A stretch of DNA of 64,000 bases from Nitrospiraceae bacterium. GTDB lineage: Bacteria > Nitrospirota > Nitrospiria > Nitrospirales > UBA8639. Where the stretch lies: NCBI GenBank assembly GCA_020632595.1, contig JACKFF010000017.1, positions 1 through 64,000 on the forward strand, written 5' to 3'. The number at the start of each line of letters is the position of its first letter. Within the stretch, counting starts at the first letter, position 1. Under the pieces are notes generated by a model, which saw only the letters and a program-made list of their open reading frames with translations, was not told where the DNA came from and ran no database searches. Below are positions 1-9,284 of the stretch, one piece after another. The position numbers were made by a program, and so were the translations under genes.

Positions 1-1
1 T

Positions 2-859
2 ACTAATGTGTTTTGGCGGAATGCGAGTAGCGGTGAAGTCGCTGTTTGGCGGATGAATGGGCTGACTATTACATCGGTAGGTTTTCCTGGAAGTACTTCC
101 ACGGAATGGAAGATTAAGCAGGTGGGAGATATCAATGGTGATGGTGAAGGAGACATCCTTTGGCAGAACACCATAAGTGGAGTAGTGGGTATTTGGCTTA
201 TGAAGGAGGGAGCAATACAATCGTTCGGTTTTCTGGGTGGTGTTTCAGCCGAATGGGTGGTTAAGGGGGTCGGCGATATCAATGGGGATGGCAAAGCGGA
301 TGTGATCTGGCGCAATCCTGATAGTGGAATGGTGACTGTATGGTTTATGGATGGGTTGTCGATTCACTCAGTCGGCCTCCTTGGAGGTACTCCAAAAGTG
401 TGGGAAATACAGCAAGTGGGTGATATCAATGCCGATGGGAGGGCAGACCTGGTTTGGCAGAATCGGACGAATGGCACAGTGGCGGTCTGGTTAATGAATG
501 GACTGACCATTACCTCGGTAGGTTTTCCCGCAAGCACTTCGCTGGATTGGGAGATTCAATTACTTGGAGATGTAAATGGGGACAGTAAAGTGGATGTGAT
601 CTGGCGCAATAAAAAAACTGGAATGGTGTCGGTGTGGCTGATGAACGGGGCGACGACACCCTTGGCAGGTTTTATAGGAGGCATACCCCTCGAATGGGAA
701 ATTAGGCAGGTGAGTGATGCGGATGGAGATGGTAGGGGAGATGTTATCTTGCAAAATCGGACGAATGGCAAAGTGGCGGTGTGGCTGATGGATGGTTTGA
801 AAATCGGTTCGGTGGGTTTTCCTGGCAGTACCCCGGTGAACTGGGAAATTCAAAAATAA
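2..859 (+). CDS. FG-GAP/VCBS-like repeat protein, C-terminal part
   Basis: The reading frame is open to the left edge, so only the C-terminal part (about 285 residues) is seen. It consists of almost six tandem repeats of 49 residues (147 bp). Each contains a calcium-loop-like GDINGDG motif, then W(R/Q)N, then V(A/T/S)VWLM(N/D)G and finally W(E/K)I. This is the layout of FG-GAP/VCBS beta-propeller blades found in secreted or surface proteins, where Asp-rich loops bind Ca2+. Units alternate between a WRN type and a WQN type, suggesting duplication of two-repeat blocks. No anchor is seen after the last repeat. The GTG at base 8 is an internal valine and not a credible start. The specific function is unknown. 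Confidence 0.85.
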   Translation, partial: TNVFWRNASSGEVAVWRMNGLTITSVGFPGSTSTEWKIKQVGDINGDGEGDILWQNTISGVVGIWLMKEGAIQSFGFLGGVSAEWVVKGVGDINGDGKADVIWRNPDSGMVTVWFMDGLSIHSVGLLGGTPKVWEIQQVGDINADGRADLVWQNRTNGTVAVWLMNGLTITSVGFPASTSLDWEIQLLGDVNGDSKVDVIWRNKKTGMVSVWLMNGATTPLAGFIGGIPLEWEIRQVSDADGDGRGDVILQNRTNGKVAVWLMDGLKIGSVGFPGSTPVNWEIQK

Positions 860-932
860 AATGGGTGATTACAACATCACCAGTCTGGTCAGATTTCAAG
901 TGATTGGTCGGGGTTACATGCAGGGGTGAACG

Positions 933-1724
933 ATGACAAATCAGATACAAGGAAAGCTAGGGTGGGGAGGCCATTTCTTCATGGTATTTGGCGGAGTACT
1001 CCTGGGTATCACTCTATGCGGCCTGCCGGATATGGCGTTGTCCTCTGATCGGCAGATTCCGCTTCATCTCGATTCCGGACGAGTGACGGGTCAGTTGCAC
1101 CAGGTAACTCTTCGCACAGTCCTTGGTCAGTTGCATAAAGAATTGGGACTAGATTATGTGGCACCGGATGCAGAATTGGAGAAAGTCATTTCGGTTAGGT
1201 TACAGAAAGAGCCTTTGCACAGGGCACTCTCGAAGATCCTGGTTCAGTGGGACTATGCCTTTACATTGAATGCGGCTGGGAATATCACCACGCTTCATGT
1301 GATGCCTAAAGTGGCACCAGAAGTGTCCCTATCGGATAAGAATGCTAAAGTCTGGGGACCGGGATCTTCCGGGCAGAAGACCAGTGCACTCCCAAAAAAC
1401 GGGTTAGCAGGCCATGGGTTAGATCTGGAGCGTGAAAATCAGGTGAATAGGACTATGTCCAGACCTGAACGGCAATCTCATGGAGAAAAAAGGTCCGGTG
1501 GACAGGTGTTTGCCATAAGGAATGTTCCCATGGAGATTCGTCCAGCTGCACCTGGTGCTTCCATGCCAATTTCCCCACCCAGTAGTAGGGACATGCCGAT
1601 AACTTCGGGAGGAAGTCGTGGGCGCGTGATGAAAATTATTCCTCCGACTGCGTATCCTCCTATGAGCATTCAACCCGTGCCGAAGCATATGCAACAAGAA
1701 ATGCTTCTTCCCCTGAACCCATAA
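933..1724 (+). CDS. Exported STN (secretin/TonB short N-terminal) domain protein
   Basis: This 263-residue protein has an N-terminal hydrophobic segment (about residues 12-36) that should act as a signal peptide. Residues about 42-130 resemble the secretin/TonB short N-terminal (STN) domain: a beta strand ending in IPLHLDSG, then LRTVLGQLHKELGLDY and VISVRLQKEPLHRALSKIL. The rest is low-complexity, Pro/Ser/Gly/Met-rich sequence with no barrel or secretin core. It is much shorter than a secretin or TonB receptor and may be a free-standing periplasmic adaptor. An AGGGG sequence about 10 bases before the ATG supports the start. It lies 73 bases after the repeat protein and may be co-transcribed with it. 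A perfect hairpin follows the stop. Confidence 0.7.
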   Translation: MTNQIQGKLGWGGHFFMVFGGVLLGITLCGLPDMALSSDRQIPLHLDSGRVTGQLHQVTLRTVLGQLHKELGLDYVAPDAELEKVISVRLQKEPLHRALSKILVQWDYAFTLNAAGNITTLHVMPKVAPEVSLSDKNAKVWGPGSSGQKTSALPKNGLAGHGLDLERENQVNRTMSRPERQSHGEKRSGGQVFAIRNVPMEIRPAAPGASMPISPPSSRDMPITSGGSRGRVMKIIPPTAYPPMSIQPVPKHMQQEMLLPLNP

Positions 1725-1742
1725 AATCATACGCTCTCCCCA

Positions 1743-1769
1743 CTGTCCTGCCACGTATTGGCAGGACAG
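1743..1769 (+). terminator. Perfect 11-bp hairpin after the STN-domain gene
   Basis: CTGTCCTGCCA, a 5-base loop and TGGCAGGACAG form a perfect stem 18 bases after the stop codon. There is no clear T-run, so it may be a weak intrinsic terminator or an mRNA 3'-end stabiliser. Confidence 0.55.
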
Positions 1770-2169
1770 GCCCCTCTGAATTTATGAGAAAAAAAGGCAG
1801 AACTATTATGCAAGAGTATTAGCAGTGAATTCGGTATATTCAGGAAGTATTTTATACTGATTAAAGCGGACCCCACCTCCTTGCAAATTCGTATGGCTCG
1901 CAGCAGAGGCTGCTTTCTGTTCCTACCATCCCGATGTTCTGAACTTGAATATGTGGTCGCGTTGCTCTGGGCCTACTCCATTTTCCCCTGGGCCTGCTCA
2001 CCTCCTCATCGGTATCCTCAGCTTTTCCCATTTGGAGTAGTTCTGCTGAACGTGGCATTTTGAACACTCCATCTTTTGATCCTGGGTTGGTATTAAAATA
2101 CGTTGGGCTTATGCCCCTGGCAAGTCATGGGGAAATCTGTTTATGAGGAAAGAGGGAGACTTTGAGTAC
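1770..2169. other. Intergenic region, no supported gene
   Basis: About 400 bases between convergent genes. Short open frames exist on both strands, but none has a ribosome-binding site or protein-like composition. I see nothing else in it. Confidence 0.5.
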
Positions 2170-3573
2170 TCAGGGAATGATGCTCACGAGCAACATGGCA
2201 GAAGTCTGGCCGGATTGGGTTGGAGAAGAAGAGGTATGCATTTGCTGGTTGTGTGCGATTTTGAGGCTGAGGGTTTGTTGTCGATGGTTCAGATGTAAGT
2301 AGTCACGGACGTCTTTTTTGAATAACAGTGAAATGTCATAAATTTGAGGATTGGCCGGAGTATTAGTGCGTTGATTGAGAACATATTGTCCGAGAACGGA
2401 AACATGCAAGGAGTCATCCATAGCAAGATAGGAGTACCCAAGCTTAGCCGCAAGTGTGTCAGTACGAAGGGCATCAAATCGATTCAGATCCCGGGCGAAT
2501 TCGACTCCCGGATTGAGCGTCGAAGTTGTAGAAACTCTCAAATTTGAACCAAGCTTGGCAAAGAATCGATCGTTTACCATAGTCCCGCGGGATTTGACTC
2601 GTCGAGTAAATCCCCACTGGGGCGCGAGATCTACCGGCTCTAATAAATTTAAAGTTCCCCTCATCTTGGTTCCGATTTCTTCCTCTGATGCATTCTCTAC
2701 AAAATCACTTTGAGACGTTTTATAGTATGAAGACCAATCGCCTTTGCCCGCTCCGTATAGGAACGATAGATTCGCCGAGACGGATTCTGTGGTAATGGCA
2801 TTGGAGAGAGGTCCTTCGGGTCGGGTGAAGATGTCTGTCTGTTGCCTGGCATATCCAAGGGATAGGCTGGGCCAATTGGGAGCGGCCAAGAGCAATGAAA
2901 ATTTTTGCTGGGTAGCGATGGTCTGGGCACGGGCCAGATCTCCCTCCACATTACTGGTGAATCGGCTGAGTTCAATCTTGGGAGTGAGCATGGGAAGACT
3001 CCATTCCCACATCAGTTTTCCCCCTATCCGGTCATTGGGTGTGGTAAATGAAGTGTTCCCGGTTTCTTGCCCGGAGAAGCCATACTGAGCATGATACTTC
3101 ATGCTGGCCGTGGTCCCCTTAATGACGATTTGAGCTCCCATGCGGTTGGTAAAGGGTGTGGCGGAGTTGTCCGTTACCAATGGGTCCCGATACACCATCT
3201 GGATTCCAGCTTGCAAAGCTTCCTGAAAAAGAGAAATGTCATTTGACGCTTCGTATAATCTGCTACCGCCTTGGTTCACCAGGGAAGGCATATCACGAGC
3301 GCCCTGAAGGTTGAACGGTTCACGTTTTTGGGTAAAGTTGAAACGAGTGAGAGCATATTCATCCTTGGGTTCAGTGCAGAGCGTGCTTGTTGAAAAGAAC
3401 GGGGAGGAACGTCCTGAAGAGGAATAGATTAGAGAACCACATGCATTGGACGATGTGTCGGTTCGCAGGCCTAGCCGATCAACAAGCGGGATCGCATCCG
3501 CAGAAAAGGCGAGGCTGCCCACGAATGGGAGAAGTAAACATCCCAGAACCAACCAGAGAACAGTCCGCACCAT
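2170..3573 (-). CDS. Predicted outer-membrane beta-barrel protein
   Basis: About 467 residues with a clear signal peptide (VLWLVLGCLLLPFVGSLAFSA). The mature part has many alternating hydrophobic/polar strands with aromatic residues, for example SMKYHAQYGFSGQ, WGFTRRVKSRG and AAKLGYSYLAM, as expected of a transmembrane beta-barrel. The chain ends in a hydrophobic strand (AMLLVSIIP). I do not recognise a family. It could be a porin or transporter-like barrel of unknown substrate. A GAGGAAGGGGG sequence precedes tandem starts GTG (3576) and ATG (3573); I chose the ATG. It is convergent with the STN gene. Confidence 0.65.
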   Translation of the reverse strand: MVRTVLWLVLGCLLLPFVGSLAFSADAIPLVDRLGLRTDTSSNACGSLIYSSSGRSSPFFSTSTLCTEPKDEYALTRFNFTQKREPFNLQGARDMPSLVNQGGSRLYEASNDISLFQEALQAGIQMVYRDPLVTDNSATPFTNRMGAQIVIKGTTASMKYHAQYGFSGQETGNTSFTTPNDRIGGKLMWEWSLPMLTPKIELSRFTSNVEGDLARAQTIATQQKFSLLLAAPNWPSLSLGYARQQTDIFTRPEGPLSNAITTESVSANLSFLYGAGKGDWSSYYKTSQSDFVENASEEEIGTKMRGTLNLLEPVDLAPQWGFTRRVKSRGTMVNDRFFAKLGSNLRVSTTSTLNPGVEFARDLNRFDALRTDTLAAKLGYSYLAMDDSLHVSVLGQYVLNQRTNTPANPQIYDISLLFKKDVRDYLHLNHRQQTLSLKIAHNQQMHTSSSPTQSGQTSAMLLVSIIP

Positions 3574-3576
3574 CAC

Positions 3577-4457
3577 CTGCCCCCTTCCTCATGATTTTTT
3601 CTCCTATTCCTTATCGGTAAGCAACACAGATGCCGTAGTGTAAAAAGGGCAAAAATTTCCTCTCTAATGGTTGAGTTGTGTCAAAAGAAAAGGAAAGGAA
3701 TTGATCTCATTGCCAGTATTATTGAGGATTTCGACAATTCGGAAACTGGAAAATTATTCCTATCCGCAGAAAAACGTAGGGGAGCCTGGGGGCTTCCAGA
3801 CACAGGTTCCCTGTGGTTTTATAGCCACAAAAAACTGGGGTGAAAAAGGGGCGATATGAAGTGGAAGTAGATAGGGGGCCAATCCCAAAATCGGTGAACC
3901 AATCGTCCTGATTGGCAAATCTTTAAAAAATCAAAAATCTGTATCCAAAAGTCACAAAAGATGCCCAAAACGATATAAATGACGTCTATGGCCACAAATT
4001 TTTCACTGAAGAATCTGTGCAGTCGGCATTTCAAAAGCCAATGGATTTGTATAAGCCTAAAGGGCAGAACATTCGATAGAGTCAGTTTTATGCCGTCGTT
4101 TGGACGAGAATTTAAGGGATTGGAAGTATAGGATACAACTTGGCATCAGAGATGTGGTTAGCCTATAGGTGTTCTTATGCGTGAACGAACGCTGCACGTT
4201 CAAAATGTCATGACGCCAAAAATGGATTTGGAGAAGGGAATAGTGGATCCTCATGGTTGCTACTTTTCATCTCAGCAAGTTTGGGCTTTTGGTCAGAATT
4301 TTGGGCATTATGAAACGTCTTGAAATTCCACAAGAATCAGGTCCCGTAATGATATTCAGTTTCTTAAGACTAAGGAGTATGCTTATCTTCATGGGAAGAT
4401 ATATATGTATATTTAACTCATCAACATCCATGAGTTCTTAAAGGAAAGGGTGTTAAA
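3577..4457. other. Long intergenic region, no supported gene
   Basis: About 880 bases between divergently oriented genes. It is AT-rich in places (runs of A and T around 3840-4000 and 4380-4440), so promoters for both flanking genes must lie here. Short open frames on both strands lack ribosome-binding sites and convincing protein character. Confidence 0.5.
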
Positions 4458-5096
4458 ATGGAGGCATTGATGAACCGAAATCCGTATTTTTTATTCAGCG
4501 TAGGATTGGCGGTACTGTCGATAGGGGGAATGGCGGCCTTGCCTCAAGGAACTCTTGCAGCAGAAAAGACTCAATATGCCAAAGCCACATTTGCCGGAGG
4601 CTGCTTTTGGTGTATGGAAGAGGTGTATGAAAAAGTTGATGGGGTGGTATCTGTCGTCTCCGGGTATACGGGAGGACACCTGGCCAATCCAACATATGAA
4701 CAAGTGTCGGCCGGAGGAACTGGGCATGCTGAAGCCGTTGAAGTGACTTACGATCCCACCAAGGTCACGTATCAACGTCTGTTGGAGGTGTTTTGGCATA
4801 ATGTTGATCCTACGACGCCGAATGCCCAATTCTGTGATCATGGCAATCAATATCGAACGGCGATCTTCTACCATGACGAAAAACAAAAAATGTTAATCGA
4901 CGAATCCAAGCAGGCAGTGGAGAATTCCAAATCATTTCCGCAACCAATCGTGACTGAGATTATTCCGTTTTCGGTTTTCTTCTCTGCCGAAGACTATCAT
5001 CAGGATTTTTATAAAAAGAATCCCGTCCGGTACAAATTTTATAAATGGAATTGTGGACGTTCGCAGCGCTTGGAAGAGTTATGGGGAAAACCTTAA
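4458..5096 (+). CDS. msrA: Periplasmic peptide-methionine (S)-S-oxide reductase MsrA
   Basis: Reduces methionine-S-sulfoxide in oxidised proteins. The catalytic motif GGCFWCME lies at about residues 46-53. The other family motifs are present: SGYTGG, the HAEAVEV strand, FWHNVDPTTPN and the FYHDEKQK region. An N-terminal hydrophobic segment ending near TLAAEK indicates export, so this is a periplasmic form rather than the cytosolic housekeeping enzyme. ATG 4458 follows AAAGGAAAGGG. A second in-frame ATG at 4470 follows GGAGG with ideal spacing and may be the true start. At about 210 residues the length fits an exported MsrA. No MsrB is adjacent. Confidence 0.93.
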   Translation: MEALMNRNPYFLFSVGLAVLSIGGMAALPQGTLAAEKTQYAKATFAGGCFWCMEEVYEKVDGVVSVVSGYTGGHLANPTYEQVSAGGTGHAEAVEVTYDPTKVTYQRLLEVFWHNVDPTTPNAQFCDHGNQYRTAIFYHDEKQKMLIDESKQAVENSKSFPQPIVTEIIPFSVFFSAEDYHQDFYKKNPVRYKFYKWNCGRSQRLEELWGKP

Positions 5097-5752
5097 TCCT
5101 TCTATAGGACCTACCACCCCTTTCTGGCATTTACTTTCTCGTGGTGGCTTTGTAGCGGTGGTCGGCTTCTTCTTGTTCTCCTGACCTTTCACAGCCGGCA
5201 CATACCGTGTGAGCTTATCTGACATGATGCACGGTGCTGGAATCGGGCGATTTCTTTTTTCTTCCGCCTGCTCACGGGCTATAGGGGAGCAGGATGGGGC
5301 AGCCAGCGCCCCTTTTTTGATGGTTCTATTCTATAATGGAATTCTATGCCGAGGCACTGCAGCAAGTCTAAGAGTCCAATCTATTCCTGGTACCTATACT
5401 AGTGAGGTGTGCGAACAATTTTCGAAAATTTTGGCCCAATCTTTCCTGTCCGGAAAAAAGACAATCGTCGTGTTTATTCATTTAGCGTCCCTTCAGTAAT
5501 GGTATTGCCCACAAGAATGAGCACTGCCCCATAACTGCATGAGCCTCTCTAGTGCCTTTTGGCTATTGGTTCGCGATTCTTTTAACTCCGTCATTAACAA
5601 TTGACTGCATTATAACCGGCATCTTCAGTTGTAGTCTGATATATTCCTTCCACTGGATGAAGCCCAGATTGAAGGACTCCTGCCTTAACAACGGAAGTAT
5701 GAAAGACTTTCTCAGTAGCCCGGAATGGAAAAAGGTAATTTTCTCTTTGTGT
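5097..5752. other. Intergenic region with one terminator-like hairpin
   Basis: About 650 bases without a supported gene. A plus-strand frame at 5209-5499 lacks a ribosome-binding site and has no recognisable domain. The only clear element is the GC hairpin plus T-run near 5300. Confidence 0.45.
5296..5318 (+). terminator. Candidate intrinsic terminator
   Basis: GGGGC, a 7-base loop and GCCCC followed directly by six T residues. It lies about 200 bases after the msrA stop and before the next plus-strand lipoprotein gene. Confidence 0.55.
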
Positions 5753-6934
5753 ATGGGCCGGGTGATGTGTGTGTGGAGATTGCTGGGAGTGGTGCTCGTT
5801 CTTTCTATTTGGGGTTGTCAGATGCGAGAGGTGCAACCAACATTTAAGGATGAATGTGGGATTCTTCGTTCCAACGTTGATTGGTCCAATCGGATTAAGG
5901 TGTTGAATCTCTTAAGCCTGGCCTTTTCCCAAAAATGCGATGCCGCAGTCATTGAGTATACGGAACAAGCGCAAGCTGGATTTCGCGATAAGACTTTTTC
6001 TTTTTCTCGTGAAATGGCCGGAGTCTTTTTATCTGATGGGGTGCTTACGGATTATGTGTTGGAATCGTATGAGCGGGCATATTTAAGCGTTTTGCTTGCC
6101 GCGAGTTATCTGAGGACCGGACATGCCGAGGATGCAAAAGTGGAATTACGGCGGTTGGACCATGAACTATTCGCCCCTTTGTATAATTTTGGTGAAGACC
6201 CTGTCAATCTTGTGCTTTCCGCCGTGCTCTGGGAAGTCCTTGGTGAACCCGGAGATGCCAGAACCGATTGGTTCAGGCTGGCGGAGCCCACCAGTTCTTT
6301 TCTTCTGCATGTGCCTCCCGCTCTTCAATCGTTTGCTCAAAAGCAGGTGATCAGGCTGGATCAGGGTGCTCGTCCTACGTCCCGGTGGGTAGCCTATGGG
6401 GTGGGTCGTTTTCCTGAGGTCGATTGGGATTTTAAATTGTTTGGCGCCCCCAATGGATACTTTGTGATTCATCCCAAGCCACCTTTTCAGGAGTTATGTG
6501 TTTCTGAAACGGGCCTGCGTCTTTCAACGGAAAGTTGGTTTGCGAAAATCGCACACAGGCATGATCATGCATACCATCCCCTTTTGAACATTCAAAGTTG
6601 GATTCGTTTACCTGTCGGCGTGGTTTATGGATTAGTGCCGTTTTCTCTTGGAGTCGGGGTAGTTGTTGGTGGATGTGCAGGGGCAGCGTCACTTGGAGGA
6701 AGAGGCAGCGGTGATTTGTGTGCCTTGTCCATTCTGGGTGGCACGCAGCTAATGCAAGTTGCTCCCACAGTGTTTCAGAATACCGTACGGCCGGATTTAC
6801 GTCATTGGGAACTGCTCCCTGCAGCGATTATTGTTACTCAGGAGTCTGATGTGGGCTCTGAGCCCTGTGATAGTCATCAGGCTCCGTTGCACCATTTGGT
6901 GACTCGTGCTTCTGTCCCGCCTTTAAGCTCCTAG
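5753..6934 (+). CDS. Lipoprotein with TPR-like helical domain (COG3014-like)
   Basis: From the ATG at 5753 the protein begins with a 22-residue lipoprotein signal (MGRVMCVW then a hydrophobic stretch ending WGC), so it should be lipidated and membrane-anchored. The next 250 residues are helical and TPR-like: ASYLRTGHAEDAKVELRRL and LSAVLWEVLGEPGDARTDW. This pattern recalls the COG3014 group of lipoproteins. A Gly-rich hydrophobic segment (VVYGLVPFSLGVGVVVGG) near residues 285-315 may insert in or lie on a membrane. The frame stays open upstream to 5552, and an ATG at 5699 is possible, but only the later start puts the lipobox at a normal distance. Function unknown. Confidence 0.65.
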   Translation: MGRVMCVWRLLGVVLVLSIWGCQMREVQPTFKDECGILRSNVDWSNRIKVLNLLSLAFSQKCDAAVIEYTEQAQAGFRDKTFSFSREMAGVFLSDGVLTDYVLESYERAYLSVLLAASYLRTGHAEDAKVELRRLDHELFAPLYNFGEDPVNLVLSAVLWEVLGEPGDARTDWFRLAEPTSSFLLHVPPALQSFAQKQVIRLDQGARPTSRWVAYGVGRFPEVDWDFKLFGAPNGYFVIHPKPPFQELCVSETGLRLSTESWFAKIAHRHDHAYHPLLNIQSWIRLPVGVVYGLVPFSLGVGVVVGGCAGAASLGGRGSGDLCALSILGGTQLMQVAPTVFQNTVRPDLRHWELLPAAIIVTQESDVGSEPCDSHQAPLHHLVTRASVPPLSS

Positions 6935-7303
6935 AATTAGGTAGTTTCTTCATAACCATTTTTCTCCGACGGGAGATCGCCTCCTTCCGGGTTAGTGGTT
7001 CATGCCGGTTCAAATAAAATGGATTAGGGTGATATTTCTCTAATGGGTCATAGGGCTTACGGAAACGTTGCGGGTCAATGGTCTAAAGGGATATCGCTAC
7101 CGAATGAAATAGTTTCTAAGGATTTTATCCATTTAGATACAAGGTGTATCGAAAAAGGAGATTGAGGGAATAGACAAGGATAAGTTGACAGATCGACAAA
7201 AAAGAATACGCGTTGAATGTTACCTAGGTTTTTTCTTCACCCCCTGTGTATGTCATACTGCATTATCTTGGGAATAGGTCTTGCTTTATGAAAGGAATAC
7301 CTT
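6935..7303. other. Intergenic region, presumed promoter of the next gene
   Basis: About 370 bases without a gene. A TTGACA sequence near 7186 could be a -35 element, but I find no good -10 at the right spacing. Nothing else is evident. Confidence 0.35.
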
Positions 7304-7744
7304 ATGACATACACACCACTGGAAGATGCTCGACTGTTTCCTTTAAGGCCAACCGGGTTAATTGGGTCTCTCCGACTTGGCCTGACCTTGTTGGCAATGG
7401 GGGTCATGATGATGGGGGCCAGCAAGGGGTGTGCAGATGCCAAGCCTCCGGAAACCCTCGCTCCGGCTCCACAAAGTATTGCGGTTTATGCTCTTTCGCG
7501 TGGGAAAGGCGTGCCTGATCAGGCCATCGAGATCCTAGCCCATTCTCGCACCCTTCTTAAGTCTGCCCAGGAACGTGGGGAGGTTCGACGGATAGTGGAG
7601 CAACGTATTGGAATAGAAGGGGAGACCAGGCTCTGCGCGGAATTTTCTGATGTGGAATCGGCTCATTCAATAATCGAGCAGATTCAGCAACTTGGCGAGG
7701 GGGTGGATTTGATCAATGTAAAAGTTGAGCCCTGTCCTCCATGA
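7304..7744 (+). CDS. Small exported protein, unknown function
   Basis: A 146-residue protein with a hydrophobic segment at about residues 22-44 (LRLGLTLLAMGVMMMGASKG) followed by a Pro-rich linker. The remainder (about residues 58-146) is a compact alpha/beta sequence with two cysteines, one in RLCAEF and one in the C-terminal VEPCPP, which could form a disulfide in the periplasm. GAAAGGA lies 9 bases before the ATG. It is followed after 112 bases by the metalloprotease gene and may share its transcript. I do not recognise a family. Confidence 0.6.
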   Translation: MTYTPLEDARLFPLRPTGLIGSLRLGLTLLAMGVMMMGASKGCADAKPPETLAPAPQSIAVYALSRGKGVPDQAIEILAHSRTLLKSAQERGEVRRIVEQRIGIEGETRLCAEFSDVESAHSIIEQIQQLGEGVDLINVKVEPCPP

Positions 7745-7856
7745 TCAACTTCTCTTCTCCACGAATCTTTTTTGGGGTAGCCGGTATTTATTGGTTTCCC
7801 TGGTGCTCTTCTTGATCAGCAGGGAGGCTCATCATTACTTTCAAAGGAGTGGAATT

Positions 7857-9170
7857 ATGAAAAATTGTCGATTTTTTCTCAATCAGACATTGACGGTGAT
7901 AGGAATGGTTGTTGGATTGACCGCCTGTTCCCAACTTCATTCATCTCCTCCGCCAGCTGTTGACAGTGGGCCAAAAATTTCTCCGGACCAGGGCAGGCAA
8001 ATTTTGGCGGATAACGCAAAACAGAAGCGGGACGAGTGGAAAACCAAAACCTTTGAGGAGTTTAAAGCCCAAACCTATAAGGAACCCTTTGAAGGTGGGA
8101 AATATATTGTGAACGGTGATACTCCCATTCTCAATGAAAAACTCCTACAGGAATTTTTTGAAACCCGAATAAAGGAGTCGACCAGCTCTCGCGAAGGGGT
8201 TCGAACGAAATTAACCGTTCATCAAGTCAATGGTCAGGACGCAGTGTGGAATTCTCTAGAAAAACGGCAACTGACCTACTGCGTGAGTAAAACATTTGGC
8301 GCAAACTATGAAAAAATGAAGTCCGACATGGAGGCGGCCGGAAATGCGTGGGAGGCGGTGGCTGCTGTTGATTTCATTTATGTGGGGGGAGAGGATGATG
8401 CTTGTACGGCGTCCAACCCGAATGTGGTTTTTGATGTACGGCCGGTCAACGTGAATGGCCAATATCTGGCTCGAGCCTTTTTCCCGAATGAACAGCGGTC
8501 TTCCCGAAATGTCTTGGTGGATAACAGTTCTTTTCAATTGGATCCAAATGGCAAGCTATCGTTACAGGGGATATTGCGACATGAATTAGGTCATACGATT
8601 GGATTCCGGCATGAACATACCCGCCCGGATTCGGGTACGTGTTTCGAAGATAGTAATTGGCGGCCGTTAACCAGTTACGATGCCTTCTCGGTCATGCATT
8701 ATCCGCAATGTAACGGTAAAGGGGATTGGACCCTGACTCTAACCAACATCGATAAAAATGGGGCAGCGTGTTTGTATGGCCCTGCGCAGGGATTCACCAT
8801 TGATACCTCAATTTGTCAGGGACCTGATGAACCGCCGGGACCCATAGCCTGCGGACCCAAAACGGAAACTTTTGTCGGGCAAAGTGTGGCCAAGAATGCG
8901 GAGCAAACCTATGGCCCCTTTATGGTGGTTCCAGGAACATTAGTGGAAGTGGTTATGCATGGAGAAGCTAATTCCGGTGATCCCGATCTCTATGTTCGGT
9001 TCAACCAGGATCCGACAACGACTGCCTATGATTGCCGTCCTTATCTCTCGGGTGCGGAAGAAAAGTGCGTCCTGGATGTGCCAACCAATGGGACTGCGGT
9101 CCATGTTAAAGTTCGGGGATATTCTAACGCGCATTTCAATCTGACCGTGACTCATACTCCTACACATTAA
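7857..9170 (+). CDS. Metzincin-type zinc metalloprotease lipoprotein with PPC domain
   Basis: The ATG at 7857, preceded by AAAGGAGT at 6 bases, starts a 437-residue protein with a lipoprotein signal ending GLTACS. An upstream in-frame start at 7725 would bury this signal and is rejected. The catalytic zinc motif HELGHTIGFRHEHTRP fits HEXXHXXGXXH of metzincins (astacin/matrixin type), and the Met-turn SVMHYP follows about 50 residues later. The C-terminal 110 residues look like a bacterial pre-peptidase C-terminal (PPC) domain: ETFVGQSVAKNAEQTYGPF, then DPDLYVRF and VKVRGYSNAHFNLTV. It is likely an extracytoplasmic protease. It faces the SUMF1-like gene across a strong hairpin. Confidence 0.88.
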   Translation: MKNCRFFLNQTLTVIGMVVGLTACSQLHSSPPPAVDSGPKISPDQGRQILADNAKQKRDEWKTKTFEEFKAQTYKEPFEGGKYIVNGDTPILNEKLLQEFFETRIKESTSSREGVRTKLTVHQVNGQDAVWNSLEKRQLTYCVSKTFGANYEKMKSDMEAAGNAWEAVAAVDFIYVGGEDDACTASNPNVVFDVRPVNVNGQYLARAFFPNEQRSSRNVLVDNSSFQLDPNGKLSLQGILRHELGHTIGFRHEHTRPDSGTCFEDSNWRPLTSYDAFSVMHYPQCNGKGDWTLTLTNIDKNGAACLYGPAQGFTIDTSICQGPDEPPGPIACGPKTETFVGQSVAKNAEQTYGPFMVVPGTLVEVVMHGEANSGDPDLYVRFNQDPTTTAYDCRPYLSGAEEKCVLDVPTNGTAVHVKVRGYSNAHFNLTVTHTPTH

Positions 9171-9185
9171 TAGCTCAGCACATCT

Positions 9186-9223
9186 GATCAGGGCAGAGAG
9201 GATTTAGCCTCCCTGCCCTGATC
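9186..9223. terminator. Bidirectional hairpin terminator between convergent genes
   Basis: GATCAGGGCAG, a one-base mismatch, GAGG, a 6-base loop, CCTC and CTGCCCTGATC form a nearly perfect 16-position stem. It sits 15 bases after the protease stop and between convergent genes, as expected of a shared terminator. Confidence 0.7.
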
Positions 9224-9284
9224 CAGTTGAAAGGCTGGAGTGAGGACAGGTCACTGAGAAGTTGTTGATGAGAGATTAACGGTG

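Noticed and set aside
1881..2063. Open frame of 60 codons on the plus strand
   Set aside because: No ribosome-binding site; Cys/Trp/Pro-rich composition is not protein-like; opposite-strand frames are equally long.
5209..5499. Open frame of 96 codons on the plus strand
   Set aside because: No ribosome-binding site or domain, and a terminator-like hairpin lies inside it.
7725..7856. N-terminal extension of the metalloprotease
   Set aside because: A strong ribosome-binding site and a lipoprotein signal start at 7857; the extension would bury them.
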